64,000 nt of DNA from Eustoma russellianum. Its lineage: Eukaryota; Streptophyta; Magnoliopsida; Gentianales; Gentianaceae. The stretch covers positions 28,548,913 through 28,612,912 of the forward strand of contig AP025043.1 in assembly GCA_036186865.1 (NCBI GenBank). The letters are read 5' to 3'. The notes under the pieces are model-generated. The model searched no databases and had not been told where the DNA came from. It worked only from the letters and a program-made list of their open reading frames with translations. How positions within the stretch are numbered: the stretch's first letter is position 1; the number at the start of each line of letters is the position of its first letter. Shown in pieces: positions 11,380-23,791 of this stretch. The position numbers and the translations under genes were made by a program.

Positions 11380-13505
11380 CATGGCATGCTTATCATGTTA
11401 CATGTTAAGAGGTTTGTCTTTGCAATTGACATGTATTCACTACCAAAGTCACACTGATTACTTTTGCATGTGGCATGGGTTGATCATATTCAAACAAAAG
11501 ATTTGTTGTTGCTTTTGCATGCTTTGCGTATCATATATCATATCTCATGTATAATTGATAATCAATCATATCGTGATCATATAGTCATACCAATCATAAC
11601 ATCAATGGCATCAATAAAACAAGTATAACAAAGAACAAATGTGTCTATCGTACAGTATCTTGCTTTAGAAGTTAAACTATGATATCAAAATATTAAGACT
11701 TGTTGTCTCAATTAAAGTTATAAATCATCTAAAGAGATTTCTAACCTCATTTTGAATCAAAGTAAATGGAGTCTTGTAGCTTTCGTTATGTATAAGTTAA
11801 TCTTCGACGGCGTAATACATATAAAAAATGACACTTGTACCTTGGTACATAATTTGGACCTACTTAGAGACTTAATTTGACTCATCAGCACAGAAAATAA
11901 AATTTGTAAAACTTGAAATAAAGTTTTAAAGCGCCTTAAATCATCTTAATTCAAGTTTTAGAACTCCATATACGAACATGACACTAACCGCCACCTTCTC
12001 TAAAAGTGGGACCGCTCCTAACCTTTTTAGAGAGCGCTCCTCATGATCTGAGGCTTGTTTTTCTCTAGTTTTGGAAGGGCATTCATGACAACCTCAATGA
12101 GCGCTCTCCACTATGTCACACGCATTTTCTCTATAATTTTACACAATAAGCATACTCAAAATTCAAACCAATCGAGTATATGCCTCCAATTAATCTCTCA
12201 GCAATGTTTTTGCACGATTATACATGTGAGTACTCATTTAACATCAACTCAAACATCATGCAATCCATAAACAATCATAGAACGGAAATCTTTATAAACA
12301 TATGACAATAACCTCTACCTTTTTATAGTAAAAATTCCGCTACCAAGCCCAGAAGATCCAAACTTCTTCACACTAATTCACAACCTAGGTAGGAAGAATT
12401 CTCCAACATCATAAATAATTCAATACAATTTCTATCCAATCCCAAAAAACACTAACTTTTAATCTTATTAAAATCTAATTTTGAACATAGAAAACTTGTA
12501 TTCAGAATAATCTTCTCTTCACCTAAATCATTTATACACTTTTGAATCGTCATTTAGAGTTTCTGATACACAAATATTACATATTTCTTTCTCGCCCTTT
12601 TCCTTCTCCTTTGCCGTCACCGAAGCCCCGCATCCTTTCGAATTTTGAATTGTGAAGCAGCCTTAGGCTGCTCTAATTTTATATTAGGCTTTAACTTTTT
12701 TTTTATTTTTATATTCTATAGTTTATTTTTAACTGATGACTATTTTACCTTTTGCTTTAAAATTATATTTCCGGTTCATCACAATAACACTGATAAAAAA
12801 AAGAAAAGCAAATAACTATGATCAAATAAAGTTTTATCCTTATGTATGCGTTCTAATTGAATACTAGAAGAAATAATTTCTTCAACAAAAAAAAGACCTG
12901 GTGTAATCCTCTTTTATTTGTATAAGTGAAAAGATGAAATTTCAAGTATATTGTAACAAAGCATTTCCGAGGTTCTAACAACCTAACTCAACCCTTTGGA
13001 TTTCTGGAATCAGTCTAGGAAAAACTTGTTAAGCTCTTGCTGGATTTCAATCATCTTATTGCTAATTACATTAAAGTATAATTATGTAGACCAGCAATAT
13101 TCAATCCTCATGGTTAATATAATGAAAGTGCATTTAATTTTGTAGTAATGCATATAATATTTTGAGTATAATTTTGATTGTATCACCCTTAAAAATGTAG
13201 TCATTTAGATATTTTTTAGTGTATCTCCATAACTCTTATATAATTTTATTTTAACCCTATAGGTTATAAATTTTAGAGTAAATTAAAAACCCACATTTTG
13301 TCAATGTTAGAAAATACAGTAGAGAAATATTATACTAGATGTTCATTTAAGAAACGCACTCTTAGATAATTTATACTGAGTTTGTAATCTATACCTATTT
13401 AAATTTAATACATGTATTACTATATTTATAGTTTGTATATAACATTCATTGTTTTGTGTATCAACTCAATTTATAGTCATGGAGACTCTAAGGTAACATA
13501 TACTA
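11380..13505. other. Unassigned AT-rich intergenic DNA
   Basis: No coding similarity recognised. Around 12015-12125 there are two GCGCTC-centred motifs (AGAGAGCGCTC and TGAGCGCTCTC) like those in LTR sub-repeats elsewhere in the window. An old, degenerate LTR is therefore possible for roughly 11900-12800, but I cannot define its ends. Confidence 0.4.
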
Positions 13506-13539
13506 GTGTCTTATATTTATTACATATTTTTAACTTTGG

Positions 13540-13845
13540 TAAATGTTCTTGAAGGTTTACCTAAAAGACAAGAATTTCTTAAATATATAAGATTGAATCA
13601 AGATGGTCTGCATAAAGGTGAACTTGTAAGTAGTCGAGGTTTAAGTCAACAAACTAGTCTTGATAGTGTTTCTGATACACGTTGGTGTACGTATTCCGGC
13701 CTTAATTTTGTCTGTTGCAACTGCTATTATGCAAAGGTGCTTTTCAGCTGTAAATATATTGAAGAATCGGCTGCGAAATAAAATAAGAGACACTTGAATG
13801 AATGGTTGTTTGGTTACTACATAAAAAAAAGATCTGCTTTGTAAA
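13540..13845 (+). pseudogene. hAT-type transposase remnant
   Basis: The first part (about 13540-13720) reads KRQEFLKYIRL, then GELVSSRGLSQQTSL and DTRW. This resembles the GRGLNQ...GDTRW segment of plant hAT transposases of the zinc-finger MYM-type/DUF4371 group. After a deletion and a frame change, 13741-13845 reads FSAVNILKNRLRNKIRD, an internal TGA, then MNEWLFGYYIKK. This is the start of the hAT C-terminal dimerisation domain. Frameshift, stop and loss of the middle of the protein make it a dead fragment. No hAT ends or 8-bp duplication were found. Confidence 0.65.
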
Positions 13846-14257
13846 GTTGAGACTGAGAAAATTACAAATCGTTATCAAATTACAAAAACTTGTCTTGAGC
13901 ATTGTAACTAGTAAATGATTTGGTTTCTCTTTTGAAATAATGATATTGTTATATCATTGTAACTTGCATTACGTATTTTTTCTGATAAAATTGTCTTATA
14001 TTAGTGTTGATGGTCCCTCCTAATGACATTTCCTGCATCGGTCCCTACTTCTGATGCTTTTCAGGTTAGCAGTGTCCCATCTCCCCCTAAAATCATATTT
14101 CCTAATACAAGTTTTATATAAGTGGTCTCTCAGATGATTTTCATGTTAATATCTTTTTTAAAGATAAGGTGAAAAACAATAGTATTATATAATATTTATA
14201 AAAAGGCTATATTTGCACCATATTTAAACGTAAGATTTTGGGGCAGTCGCTCACAGG

Positions 14258-14325
14258 TATATAACCATCATCACCATTCGTATTCAGTATATCCCAACGA
14301 CATCAAAAACTATCGCTAGAGTCTG
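14258..14325 (-). mobile_element. RTE-type LINE 3' tail fragment
   Basis: The words CAGTATATCCCAAC, ACTATCGCTAGAGTCTGG and a degenerate ACA/ATC repeat match the LINE 3' ends at 37486 and 40888. It is a 5'-truncated copy of about 65 bp. Confidence 0.55.
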
Positions 14326-16043
14326 GAAATGGTAAATTGCTATGTGCCTCACTCTTTTTGAGCAAAGGCAAAAATACTCTTATGATACCTCGTAATTTTG
14401 AAAATGGTTGTTTTTTCATGTATACCATGATCTCGATGAATAGTTTACTGTCATAAGTGTCATGCATTATAATCTATGTATGTAGTAATACAAGTTTACA
14501 TTTTCAATCAAACACAAACTGGATTTACTACACACCATCATCTAGATAGCACACCCGAGATACTGTGGCATACACATCGAAATCCGTGCCTATATTCTTG
14601 AATTTGCTAGATACCAAGATTCTGATGTATAATACATTGCGATACAATCTTATATACACATGGATCCTAATGTGTAGATACAACAAAAGAGAGAAATTTT
14701 GTCAATATAGATCACTACCTTAACCTCTCTCTAACCATCGAAATAGTGAATTTATTATGTCATATTCATCATCGCATAGTAATGGATCTAAATCAGTCTC
14801 TGATCGAAAAATATAACATTAGATTGCCTGAAGTCGATTGTTATAAGAAATCTGATTATTTTTCGTTTCTTAGACTTTACGTACCTGGGGAAAAGATCTA
14901 TTTTAGGAGAAAAAAACGAGAAAGGTAATACTGCGAAGCAAATAATATGAAATAAAGAGTGGGCCCTTAGATTTTTTATATTGGGCCTCGGTCTTAGCTA
15001 GCATTGTAAGGCCTTATTTACATACAAGTTAGTTAATAGCTAATAATATGAAAATAAATAGAAGAATTGATATTACAACCTCAGATTTTATTCCTACATG
15101 ATATTGGTAAATTTTATTTCCTACATGATATTAATAAACTTGCTTATTCATGAACAAGTAGTTAGTTAATAGCTAATATTTAGAAAGACTTTTGGTATCG
15201 ATATCATGTTGGAATTGATATTACAACTCAAGTCTTTAAAAATTGTATTTTTGTTTCAAAGCTTTCATTGACGAAAGTGTTCTTTTGATATAAAAGGTTT
15301 GAGGAAAAGGTTACAGAAAAACAATATAATACATTCTCCCTTCGCCTTAAAAATGATATCACTGTTAATTTTTTAATATACGGTAATATATTTTTGGGAA
15401 GGACGAAGTGTGTATACATACACATACATATATTCTTACATAAATACATATGTGTGTGTAGCAAGTAAAGTAGATATTTCTATCTAAGATTTATTAAAAC
15501 TCGGTTGTATCTTGTTTACTCAGTAATATACCACAAGACACGTAACGTATTTCAAATAGAACTATAATTATTTGATTATTTTATTTTTGCACGTTCAAAA
15601 CAATATTAATTGATTAAATCAAAAACTTCTCGACCTATCATTTTTCGTATATTTGTTGTATAGCAGCATATATTTAATTTATTAAAACCAAAGCTGATGT
15701 CGGAATGCCAAAACCGATTTATGTGCAAACAAGAAGTTAAATATTATATTATTTCATCCTCATTTATAAATTAATAACTATTACTAAAAAAGTTGAATTT
15801 ATAGATCCGTATTCTATAAGTTGATTTATACTTATTCAGTCAATTGTTTTGGGTAACTTGTCCCCGAATACATATTGTTGAAGAGAAATTACTTTGGCCC
15901 GGACAATGAATTAATTTATTCTGGACTACAAAGATTTGTCTTTAAAAAAAATACCCCGAACCTCAAAGTGAATATATAAAGCAAGGCGGGTGCATAAGTT
16001 GTACACCGTAATTCAGTGAACTATTGAATTAATAAAACGTCAC
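14326..16043. other. AT-rich intergenic DNA without a recognised gene
   Basis: A 60-codon frame at 14746-14928 has no recognised similarity. A local direct repeat sharing AGTTAGTTAATAGCTAAT occurs near 15030 and 15167. Nothing else is supported. Confidence 0.5.
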
Positions 16044-16048
16044 ACACA
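16044..16048. other. Copia-1 target-site duplication (left)
   Basis: ACACA, matching ACATA at 28540-28544 at four of five bases. Confidence 0.6.
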
Positions 16049-18714
16049 TGTTGGATCGAAATCCCTGCATAAACAGCACTAGAGAGGGATGAATAGTGAT
16101 TAGCGAAAATCACACTATTTTTAAACCCTTTTCAAAACCTCTCAGTTCTGAAATCTGAAACTCAGAAAACAGAAACTGTTTTTGCAAATATATTTTTGAC
16201 TTTAAAAACACTTTCAAAAATTATGAAACTTTCCAGAAACACACTTCAAGATGTTTTCTAACTCCTGTAAAATTTTAAGTCAAAATAAAATCTTTAAGAC
16301 CTTCAACTAATCAAAAACTTTTTGTCTACACAGAATTCCAAAATAGAGTTCAGAAATTGACTCAACTTCACAAAATTTTTCCTGTCAATCCCCAAGTCCA
16401 AAACCTTTAAAAAATTAACACCAATAACCCTTAAGATATGTATAATAATGGGTTGAAACAGTTTTGGAAAATTCGTTTGGGAAGTTAGTCAATCAAGTCA
16501 CTTTTCTCAACTTTTGCAAATCTGAAAAACAGATTGTAGCAGTTGCAGAACTTTGGACTTTTGATTAGCCTAAACTTATCCAAATTGAGTCAAATTGGTT
16601 TCAAATAAAATATAAGAGACTAAAGTATGTCTCTGTAAAGTTTTAGCAATTTTAAAAACCGTTTACTATTTTTTCCAGAATTTATAACACGTGTTAACAA
16701 AACAGAGAATAGAAAACTAAAGTGTAAAGTACAAAAAGTAAAGAACACCAAAAATTTTATACTGGTTCGGCCAAATGTGCCTACTCCAGTCTTCGAGGAC
16801 ACCTTTCTCAGTATTCACTATCACCAGTGTCACAGAATTACACCTTAGCTCGATCCTTGGGCTTCACACCAACCCTATTCAAGCTATTCACAACACCTTT
16901 ACAGAATTTCAGCACTATCACACCTCATACACCTTTTCACCTTTCATCAAGCCTTATAAACTTGGCTTATCAATTACAACAATTCTACCACAATAAGGTG
17001 TATCTAAGCAGCACTGCAATGCTTCAAAAATTTCACCACAAGCTGCACAATAAGAATAGAGAAGAAGAAGAAGAAGATAGCAAGAGAGGTGTATCTTCAA
17101 CTCATCACTTCAACCTCTATTTATAGTGTGAGGCATCCCTTGTTGATAAGATTGCCATTTGTCACCTTGAATGTCATCAATTACACTTGTCTTCACACCA
17201 CTGGTTCTTGTCTTCAAGACTTTGCATACTTGGCACCTTCAAGCAATGTGATTTGTCTATCTACGTCACCAACTTTTTCGGCATTATATGACATGGAAAT
17301 TTCAGATTTGAAGGAGATAAATGATGAGATAAATGATGAGTAAATCTCTCAAAAGTTAACCAAGTTTGTTCCACCATATTAGCACATGTGGGAGAAGAAA
17401 TCTCAGCAAAAATTTGAACTCCATTTAGCTATAAAAACCGCCCATATGGCCATGTGTGTGCCATGTTGACAACTTTTTGCCACTAAGTATAATCCTTGAG
17501 TTTTGATTGGTTCTAGCATCATTTTCTTTGACACTTGTCATCATAGGAGATAGTCACCTTATACACATGTAAATGCATCATTTTGATGAGAAAAATAAGA
17601 GTTAATCTCAGCCCTTGAATTCAAAATGAATGGCTATATTTAAGTAGAAAATAGTCAAAACTATTTCCACCTTTCTCTCCTTGAAAGTTGTAACCATTTA
17701 CCATGTCAATTGTGACATGAAATTACTGCAAAATAATATGAGAATAAGTCTTATAATGATATCATAAGATGACCATATAGTGTGACAAAATAAATGTCAC
17801 ATAACGAGAAATCCCGAGAATACTGAAAACCAAATATAGCAATAATATTCTTGATGTTGATACTTCAAGAACACCATAAGAAGTCCATAATGATGATAAT
17901 AATATCCTTGAGAAATAATCAAAGTGAAGATGTCGCGATATGCTCCGAGAATAAAAACACGATAACTCCCTTGATAGCATTTTTTTTGAGAAAGATAGTC
18001 TTGTCTTGAAATAATTATGACGAATGTCATAGAGATAGTCTTGAGATGATAATATCATGTTACATAGTAACATATTATAGAATATGTGAAGACAATATAC
18101 CTGCAAGACTTAAAATTCCACTTTTTGCCCTTTTTGGTAAGTCGTATAACTTTCGCGGCATATTAGTTACAAGACATAATAATATTCATAAAAATCAAAT
18201 AATAAACTCACCAAAATCATGTATGAAACATTAAGAACATATATGTAAATGAAAACAACTATTTATCACATCTTAGATAGCATGGAACACTTTGTTACGA
18301 GATTGAAGTGACACAATAATATTTTTCATAGATCAAGCACTTTATGTAGTGCTTCATGTTGCCATCATAACTCTCTGTTTAGAATTTCCAAATGATAAAG
18401 CGCTTGGTGTAGCGCGCCAGAACTCTCTGATCTGAGTTATTCAAATGATAAAGCGCTTGGTGTAGCGCGCCAGAACTCTCTGATCCCAGTTTTTTATTGG
18501 ATAAAACGCTTTATGAAGCGTTCAATGTTTGAACTAAAGTTTCTGTTTAAACTTTCTGAATGATAAAGCGCTTTATGAAGCGCTCAATGTTCTCTGTTCA
18601 AACTTTCTCACATGTTTAATATATTTCATCTTTTTATAATATGTGTGACACTTCCTTAATTAATCAACACTTAAAATCATAACTTTGAAAATTATCCAAA
18701 CATAGTTTTCAACA
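16049..18714 (-). repeat. Copia-1 3' LTR
   Basis: It starts TGTTGGATC and ends TTTTCAACA, a near-duplicate of 25861-28539. Near 18330-18600 it has tandem sub-repeats of about 53 bp carrying AAAGCGCTT and TAGCGCGCC, then AAGCGCT pairs. A TATA-box-like word on the - strand lies at 17118-17125. No host coding sequence is present. Confidence 0.93.
18330..18600. repeat. GCGC-centred tandem sub-repeats in Copia-1 3' LTR
   Basis: Two copies of a unit of about 53 bp containing AAAGCGCTTGGTGTAGCGCG, followed by ACGCTTTATGAAGCGT and AGCGCTTTATGAAGCGCT half-repeats. The same array is in the other LTR at about 28155-28420. Confidence 0.85.
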
Positions 18715-18729
18715 TTCTCCCCCTTTTGG
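18715..18729 (-). other. Copia-1 polypurine tract
   Basis: On the - strand this reads CCAAAAGGGGGAGAA, directly before the 3' LTR. Confidence 0.88.
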
Positions 18730-19090
18730 ATGATTTTCAAAATAACTCTACATAATTTTAATGTCACAACTCTTTACCAATTGTTATCACATACTTACCA
18801 ATTGTTTTGAAAAACTCACCAATTTTATACCAATTGTTTTCAAATTTTTTTTAAGATACATGTTTAAACATATGCTCCCCCTCAATTTATATTCCCCCCC
18901 TTAACCTATGCTCCTAGCCAATTGAACACAAATCGAAAGTTTATACCAATTTAAAACTTATCATTCAACCTTAGAATCATGACTTAACAACTAAAATCAT
19001 GTTCTTATATCTATCTCCCCCTTTATTTTGCAAATCATGCAAAAGATAGAATCACGCAATTGTATCGTAGACCATCATACCTAACTTGGC

Positions 19091-21949
19091 TCATAAGTTT
19101 TCAAAAGTAGCTTGACTAAGGGGTTTAGTAAATATATCAGCAGCCTGATGATCAGTTCTTACATGGTTTATGACTATATCCTCATTTTGAACATGGTCAC
19201 GGAGGAAATGATATTTAACTTCTATGTGTTTGGCCTTAGAATGAAGTACCGGATTCCGAGAAAGATTGATCGCACTTGTGCTATCACAGAAAATTGGAAT
19301 CTTATTCATTATAATGTCAAAGTCACTAAGTTGTTGTTTAAGCCAAAGTATTTGGGTAGTGCATAAACTTAAGGCTATATACTCGGCTTCGGTGGTAGAA
19401 AAAGCTACACTGGCTTGTTTCTTAGGAAACCAAGAGATTAAGTTGGTTCCTATGAATTGACACGTACCGCTAGTGGATTTTCTATCTATCTTGAAACCAC
19501 CATAATCAGCATCACTAAATGCGTATAATTCTTACTTAGCATTTTTATCGTACCAAAGTCCTAAATGAGGTGTATGTTTAATGTATCTAAATATCTTTTT
19601 CACCGCATTATAATGTGACACTTTAGGACAAGATTGAAACCTAGCACACATACACACACTAAACATTATATCAGGTCTTGATGCAGTTAAATACAACAAC
19701 GATCCAATCATAGACCTATATAGTGTGTCATCAAAAGGTTTTCCATTTTCATCCTTGTCTAGTTTGGTACTAACACTCATGGGGGTAGTTGAAGGTTTCA
19801 ACTCTTCAAATCCAAACTTTTTAATCATATCATTGATATACTTAAGTTGGCTAATGTGGATTCCTTGAGGGGTTTGTTTGATTTGTAACCCTAAGAAGTA
19901 GTTCAATTCTCCTACTATTGACATCTCAAATTCAGACTTCATACATCCTTCGAAGTCTTTTACTAAGGTAGGGTTAGTTGAACCAAAGATAATGTCGTCT
20001 ACATATATTTGGACAATTAATAAATCATTATCTTTCCTTTTAAGAAACAATGTGTTATCTATGGTCCCCCTTTGATAGTTATTTGCAATAAGAAAATTTG
20101 CAAATCTATCATACCAAGCTCTTGGAGCTTGTTTTAACCCATACAAAGCCTTCTTAAGCTTATATACATGGTTGGGTATTTTGGATCTTCAAATCCTGGG
20201 GGTTGTTTTACAAAAACTTCTTCTTGAATAAAACCATTCAAAAATGCACATTTAACATCCATTTGAAATAATTTAATACTACTCAAACTAGCAATAGCAA
20301 GCAATAATCTTATAGCTTCAAGACGTGCAACAGGCGCAAAAGTTTCTTCATAATCAATTCCTTCCTGTTGATTATATCCTTGTGCAACAAGTCTAGCTTT
20401 ATTTCGAGTAATATTACCTTGTTCATCCAATTTATTTCTAAACACCCATTTTGTACCAATAATAGATTTATTGTTAGGTTTAGGCATCAAATCCCACACA
20501 TCATTTCTAGTAAATTCATTCAATTCTTCATGCATTGCATTTACCCAAGATGAATCATTCAATGCTTCCTTAACATTCTTAGGTTCCAAATGTGAGATTA
20601 ATGCATGTCCCTCGTCATGATCCAATTGTTTGATACTTCTACGAGTTTTAATTCCTTCATTTATATCTCCAATAATTAATTCTTTAGGATGTTTATGTTT
20701 GTCTTTTATGTGCCACCAATTCCTATGTTGACTAGGTTCACCTTCATCTAGTTCAAATGTTTCATTAGTGTGAACATAATCATATACAATTGGAACATCT
20801 TGTAAGTTAAATGAATTATCTTCCAATTGCAAAATCTCTTGATTTACTTCACCTAAAGGTTCATGCATGTCTTGTTCAGGGGGAATAGGATCTAGATGAT
20901 CATATACAGGCTCAAGTAACAAGTCATCATCATCATCAAACATATTTTCAACATTATCATTTTGTTCTTTTTGAACTTTATCATGCATGTCAATATGAGC
21001 ATTTTCATTAAACTTTACATGTATTGATTCAATTATTTTTCTAGATGCAGGATTATAACACCTATATGCCTTAGAATTAGTAGAATAACCAACAAATATG
21101 CATTCAATAGACTTTTGCTCAAATTTATCTAGGTTATCTTTTGTGTTGAGAACAAAACATTTGCAGCCGAAAACTCTTAAATAATCAATCTTTGGTTTTC
21201 TATTATTCAACAATTCATAAGGAGTTTTGTTTAATTTCTTTCTAATAGATAGCTGATTAATGATATAAGATGCACAATTTACGGCTTCCGCCCACAAAAA
21301 TCTTGGAACTTTATTTCACATAACATTGTTCTAGCAATTTCTTGAATTGTTCTATTTTTTCTTTCAACAACGCCATTAAGTTGTGGGGTTCTAAGTGGTG
21401 AAAACTCATGTTTAATTCTATTTAATTCACAAAATTTAATCACAAATTTATTTTTAAATTCTCCACCACGATCACTCCTAATTCTTTTAACATTTTCTTC
21501 ATAAAGATTTTCAAGTTTTTTAACAAGTTTCTCAATTTCCAATGCAGCATCATCTTTATGAGATAAAAATAATGTCCATGTAAATCTTGAATAATCATCA
21601 ACAATGACACATACATAATAATGGCCACCAAGACTTCTTGTTCTACTTGGACCAAAAAAGTCAATGTGAAGAAGTTCTAAAATGTGACAAGTACTCACAT
21701 CATGTTTTGGTTTCAATGATTCTTTACAATGTTTTCCTTTAATGCAAGTTTCACATAATTGAAAGTTATGCAAATCTAATTTAGGCAAACCTCTTATTAA
21801 GTTCATTTTAGACAATTTTTCAATGGTAGAAATTCCAATATGTCCTAAGCATCTGTGCCACAAATTAACATCAAAATCATACGATATAAAACATTTAATT
21901 TTGGCATCTAACATATTGTTAATGGATAATGTATAAATATTTCCATCTC
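19091..21949 (-). pseudogene. Copia-1 pol, distal part: integrase, RT, RNase H (frameshifted)
   Basis: GAG-pre-integrase reads LWHRCLGHIGI. The integrase core shows HIDFFGP, RSDRGGEF and the Glu-bearing NGVVERKNRTIQE. RT includes KWVFRNKLDEQGN, FQMDVKCAFLNG and the catalytic YVDDIIFG (20005-19982). RNase H has FCDSTSAINLSRNPV and ends in DIFTKPL. One-base losses in A-runs of the coding strand break the frame at about 21310-21312 and about 20172. The 5' end of this segment is separated from the protease by the solo LTR. Catalytic residues are kept, so only small lesions are seen. Confidence 0.9.
21945..21949. other. Target-site duplication of nested solo LTR (left)
   Basis: ATCTC, perfectly repeated at 23386-23390. 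Confidence 0.9.
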
Positions 21950-22451
21950 TGTTAGGAAATCCAACGAGATCACTGCAAAACGCACAGCGGAAAAACAAAA
22001 CTTGATCTCTGATTTCCTACCAAGGAACCATGTTGTTCGTTTAATTCGATGAAAGAAACAAAAAACCATACCTCTATAGATTCGAAATCTGCAGACGTAG
22101 AACGTGCGAACGTAGGAGGTGCGATTGTACGATCACCCTCTGTCAGTATCCACACGAATGCTTCCATCCGGAGTGCTAGCTCTTGAAACGGCGCGGCTGA
22201 AGAACTCGGCTTTTCTCAAAAACGATTCTAGTGTTTCGTTTCTCTGTTTTCTGTTGTGTACGAGACACAGCAGGCTATATACATATATATAGATATCAAA
22301 ATCCGATTCCAGATCGGATTGGTTAATGCCAATCATAATTCGTACCAAATACGGATTCTGTTAGGAATATATAAAACCAATCAAAATCCATATCAGATAT
22401 GGATCCTATTGTTATTATCTGATGATATAAATATATATATATATAAACGAA

Positions 22452-22517
<66 letters not shown>

Positions 22518-23385
22518 TAGTATCTAATATTAATATTATTAATATCAGCCCATACGCATTCTTATGTGTGACCCGATAGGCCCATATTAATTGGCAGTCG
22601 TTAAATTTCTATTAAACCAACAAGTCATAATTGGTCTCTAGCAAGACATTACGACTACCCAATTAATACGAGTAAAGTCCAACCAGTCTAATAATATAGT
22701 ATATGCATTAATCCCTTTGTCACACGATATCTAGCTTGAACATAAGTCATGGTTAGGATCATACTTATATTGCTCAAACATATGATTACTCGATCTCTAA
22801 GTAGACTGATAAAACAAATGATATTGATCACACTATCAATTCATTTGAGCACGGCCATGCATTTCATAGTCTCACTAATCGAGGGGCCCAAAGATATCTC
22901 TCTCAAAAGAGAGGGACAAATCCTATCTTGATTGTTCAATATCCTCTACATAATTTATATCACATTCAATCATGACCTTTATTATTATCCAGTTACGGAT
23001 AACGTTTGATCATGTCAAAATATAATAGTCCTTATGTTGGAAACTATGACAATCTCAAGTCAAAGGATTAAAACACGACTATCATGAGATTTACTTATGA
23101 CGCTAATCCATGTAGTAATCTCATGATGGGTCTATCCAATACACTGTTCTCTAACAAGTATCTATGAAATTGATTTGTATCACCATACACATAATCATCT
23201 CATGATTATCAAATCAATACTCATACTGATTATAAATTATTTATCTCTATAACAATAATGAATCAGGGACAAATATCAAAACTGTGTAACATACTAACCA
23301 ACAATAATGATAATAAAACCTCTTTATTCATAATAAATGTATAACATAAATATCCAAATCATGGCCTATGGCACATACACTAACA
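21950..23385. mobile_element. Solo LTR nested in Copia-1
   Basis: This 1436-bp segment begins TGTTAGGAAATCC and ends CACTAACA. It has 6-bp terminal inverted ends (TGTTAG/CTAACA) and is flanked by perfect ATCTC duplications. Its removal rejoins the Copia-1 coding frame from GETVLKEI into RDGNIYTLS. No gag or pol is present, so it is an LTR left after unequal recombination, of a family not otherwise seen here. It carries a (TAA)n tract. Confidence 0.9.
22451..22517. repeat. (TAA)n microsatellite in the solo LTR
   Basis: A perfect AAT/TAA tract of about 67 bases. Confidence 0.95.
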
Positions 23386-23756
23386 ATCTCTATCTCCTTT
23401 AACACAGTTTCACCCTTTTTATTTGTAATATCGCAAGAAGTGAGATGAAAAGAGACATCAAGACCATTGTCAATAAATTGTGAAATACTTAATAAATTAT
23501 AAGAAAGATTACTTACCAACAGCACATTCTCGATTTGAAAATTATTTGGACCACCAACTATGCCTTTTCCAATTACATTGCCATAAGCATCATCACCAAA
23601 TGTAACATTTGCTCCATTCTTAATTTCTTTTAAAGTGATGAATAATGATGGATTTCCGGTCATGTGTCTTGAACATCCACTATCTAAAAACCATTTGTTC
23701 TTCAGATCTTCGTTCTTTATCCTCTTCTTTAATTCTTTATGAATATTAACCTGCAA
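23386..23756 (-). pseudogene. Copia-1 protease segment
   Basis: WFLDSGCSRHMTGN has the catalytic DSG at 23684-23676. The N-terminal half of the aspartic protease continues in frame to GETVLKEI and is then cut by the solo LTR. Codons after 23386 come from the inserted LTR and are not part of the gene. Confidence 0.88.
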
Positions 23757-23791
23757 AGAAGATAAAGTTTAGGTACCCTTTAGATGGGTCT

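Noticed and set aside
17762..18106. Frames of about 100 codons duplicated at 27583-27932, and similar ones at 16775-17343 and 26590-27355
   Set aside because: They lie in the two Copia-1 LTRs, on either strand, and diverge with stops between copies. They are non-coding LTR.
18715..19090. Envelope-like gene expected in some SIRE-type elements
   Set aside because: Only 380 bp lie between RNase H and the 3' LTR, with no open frame.
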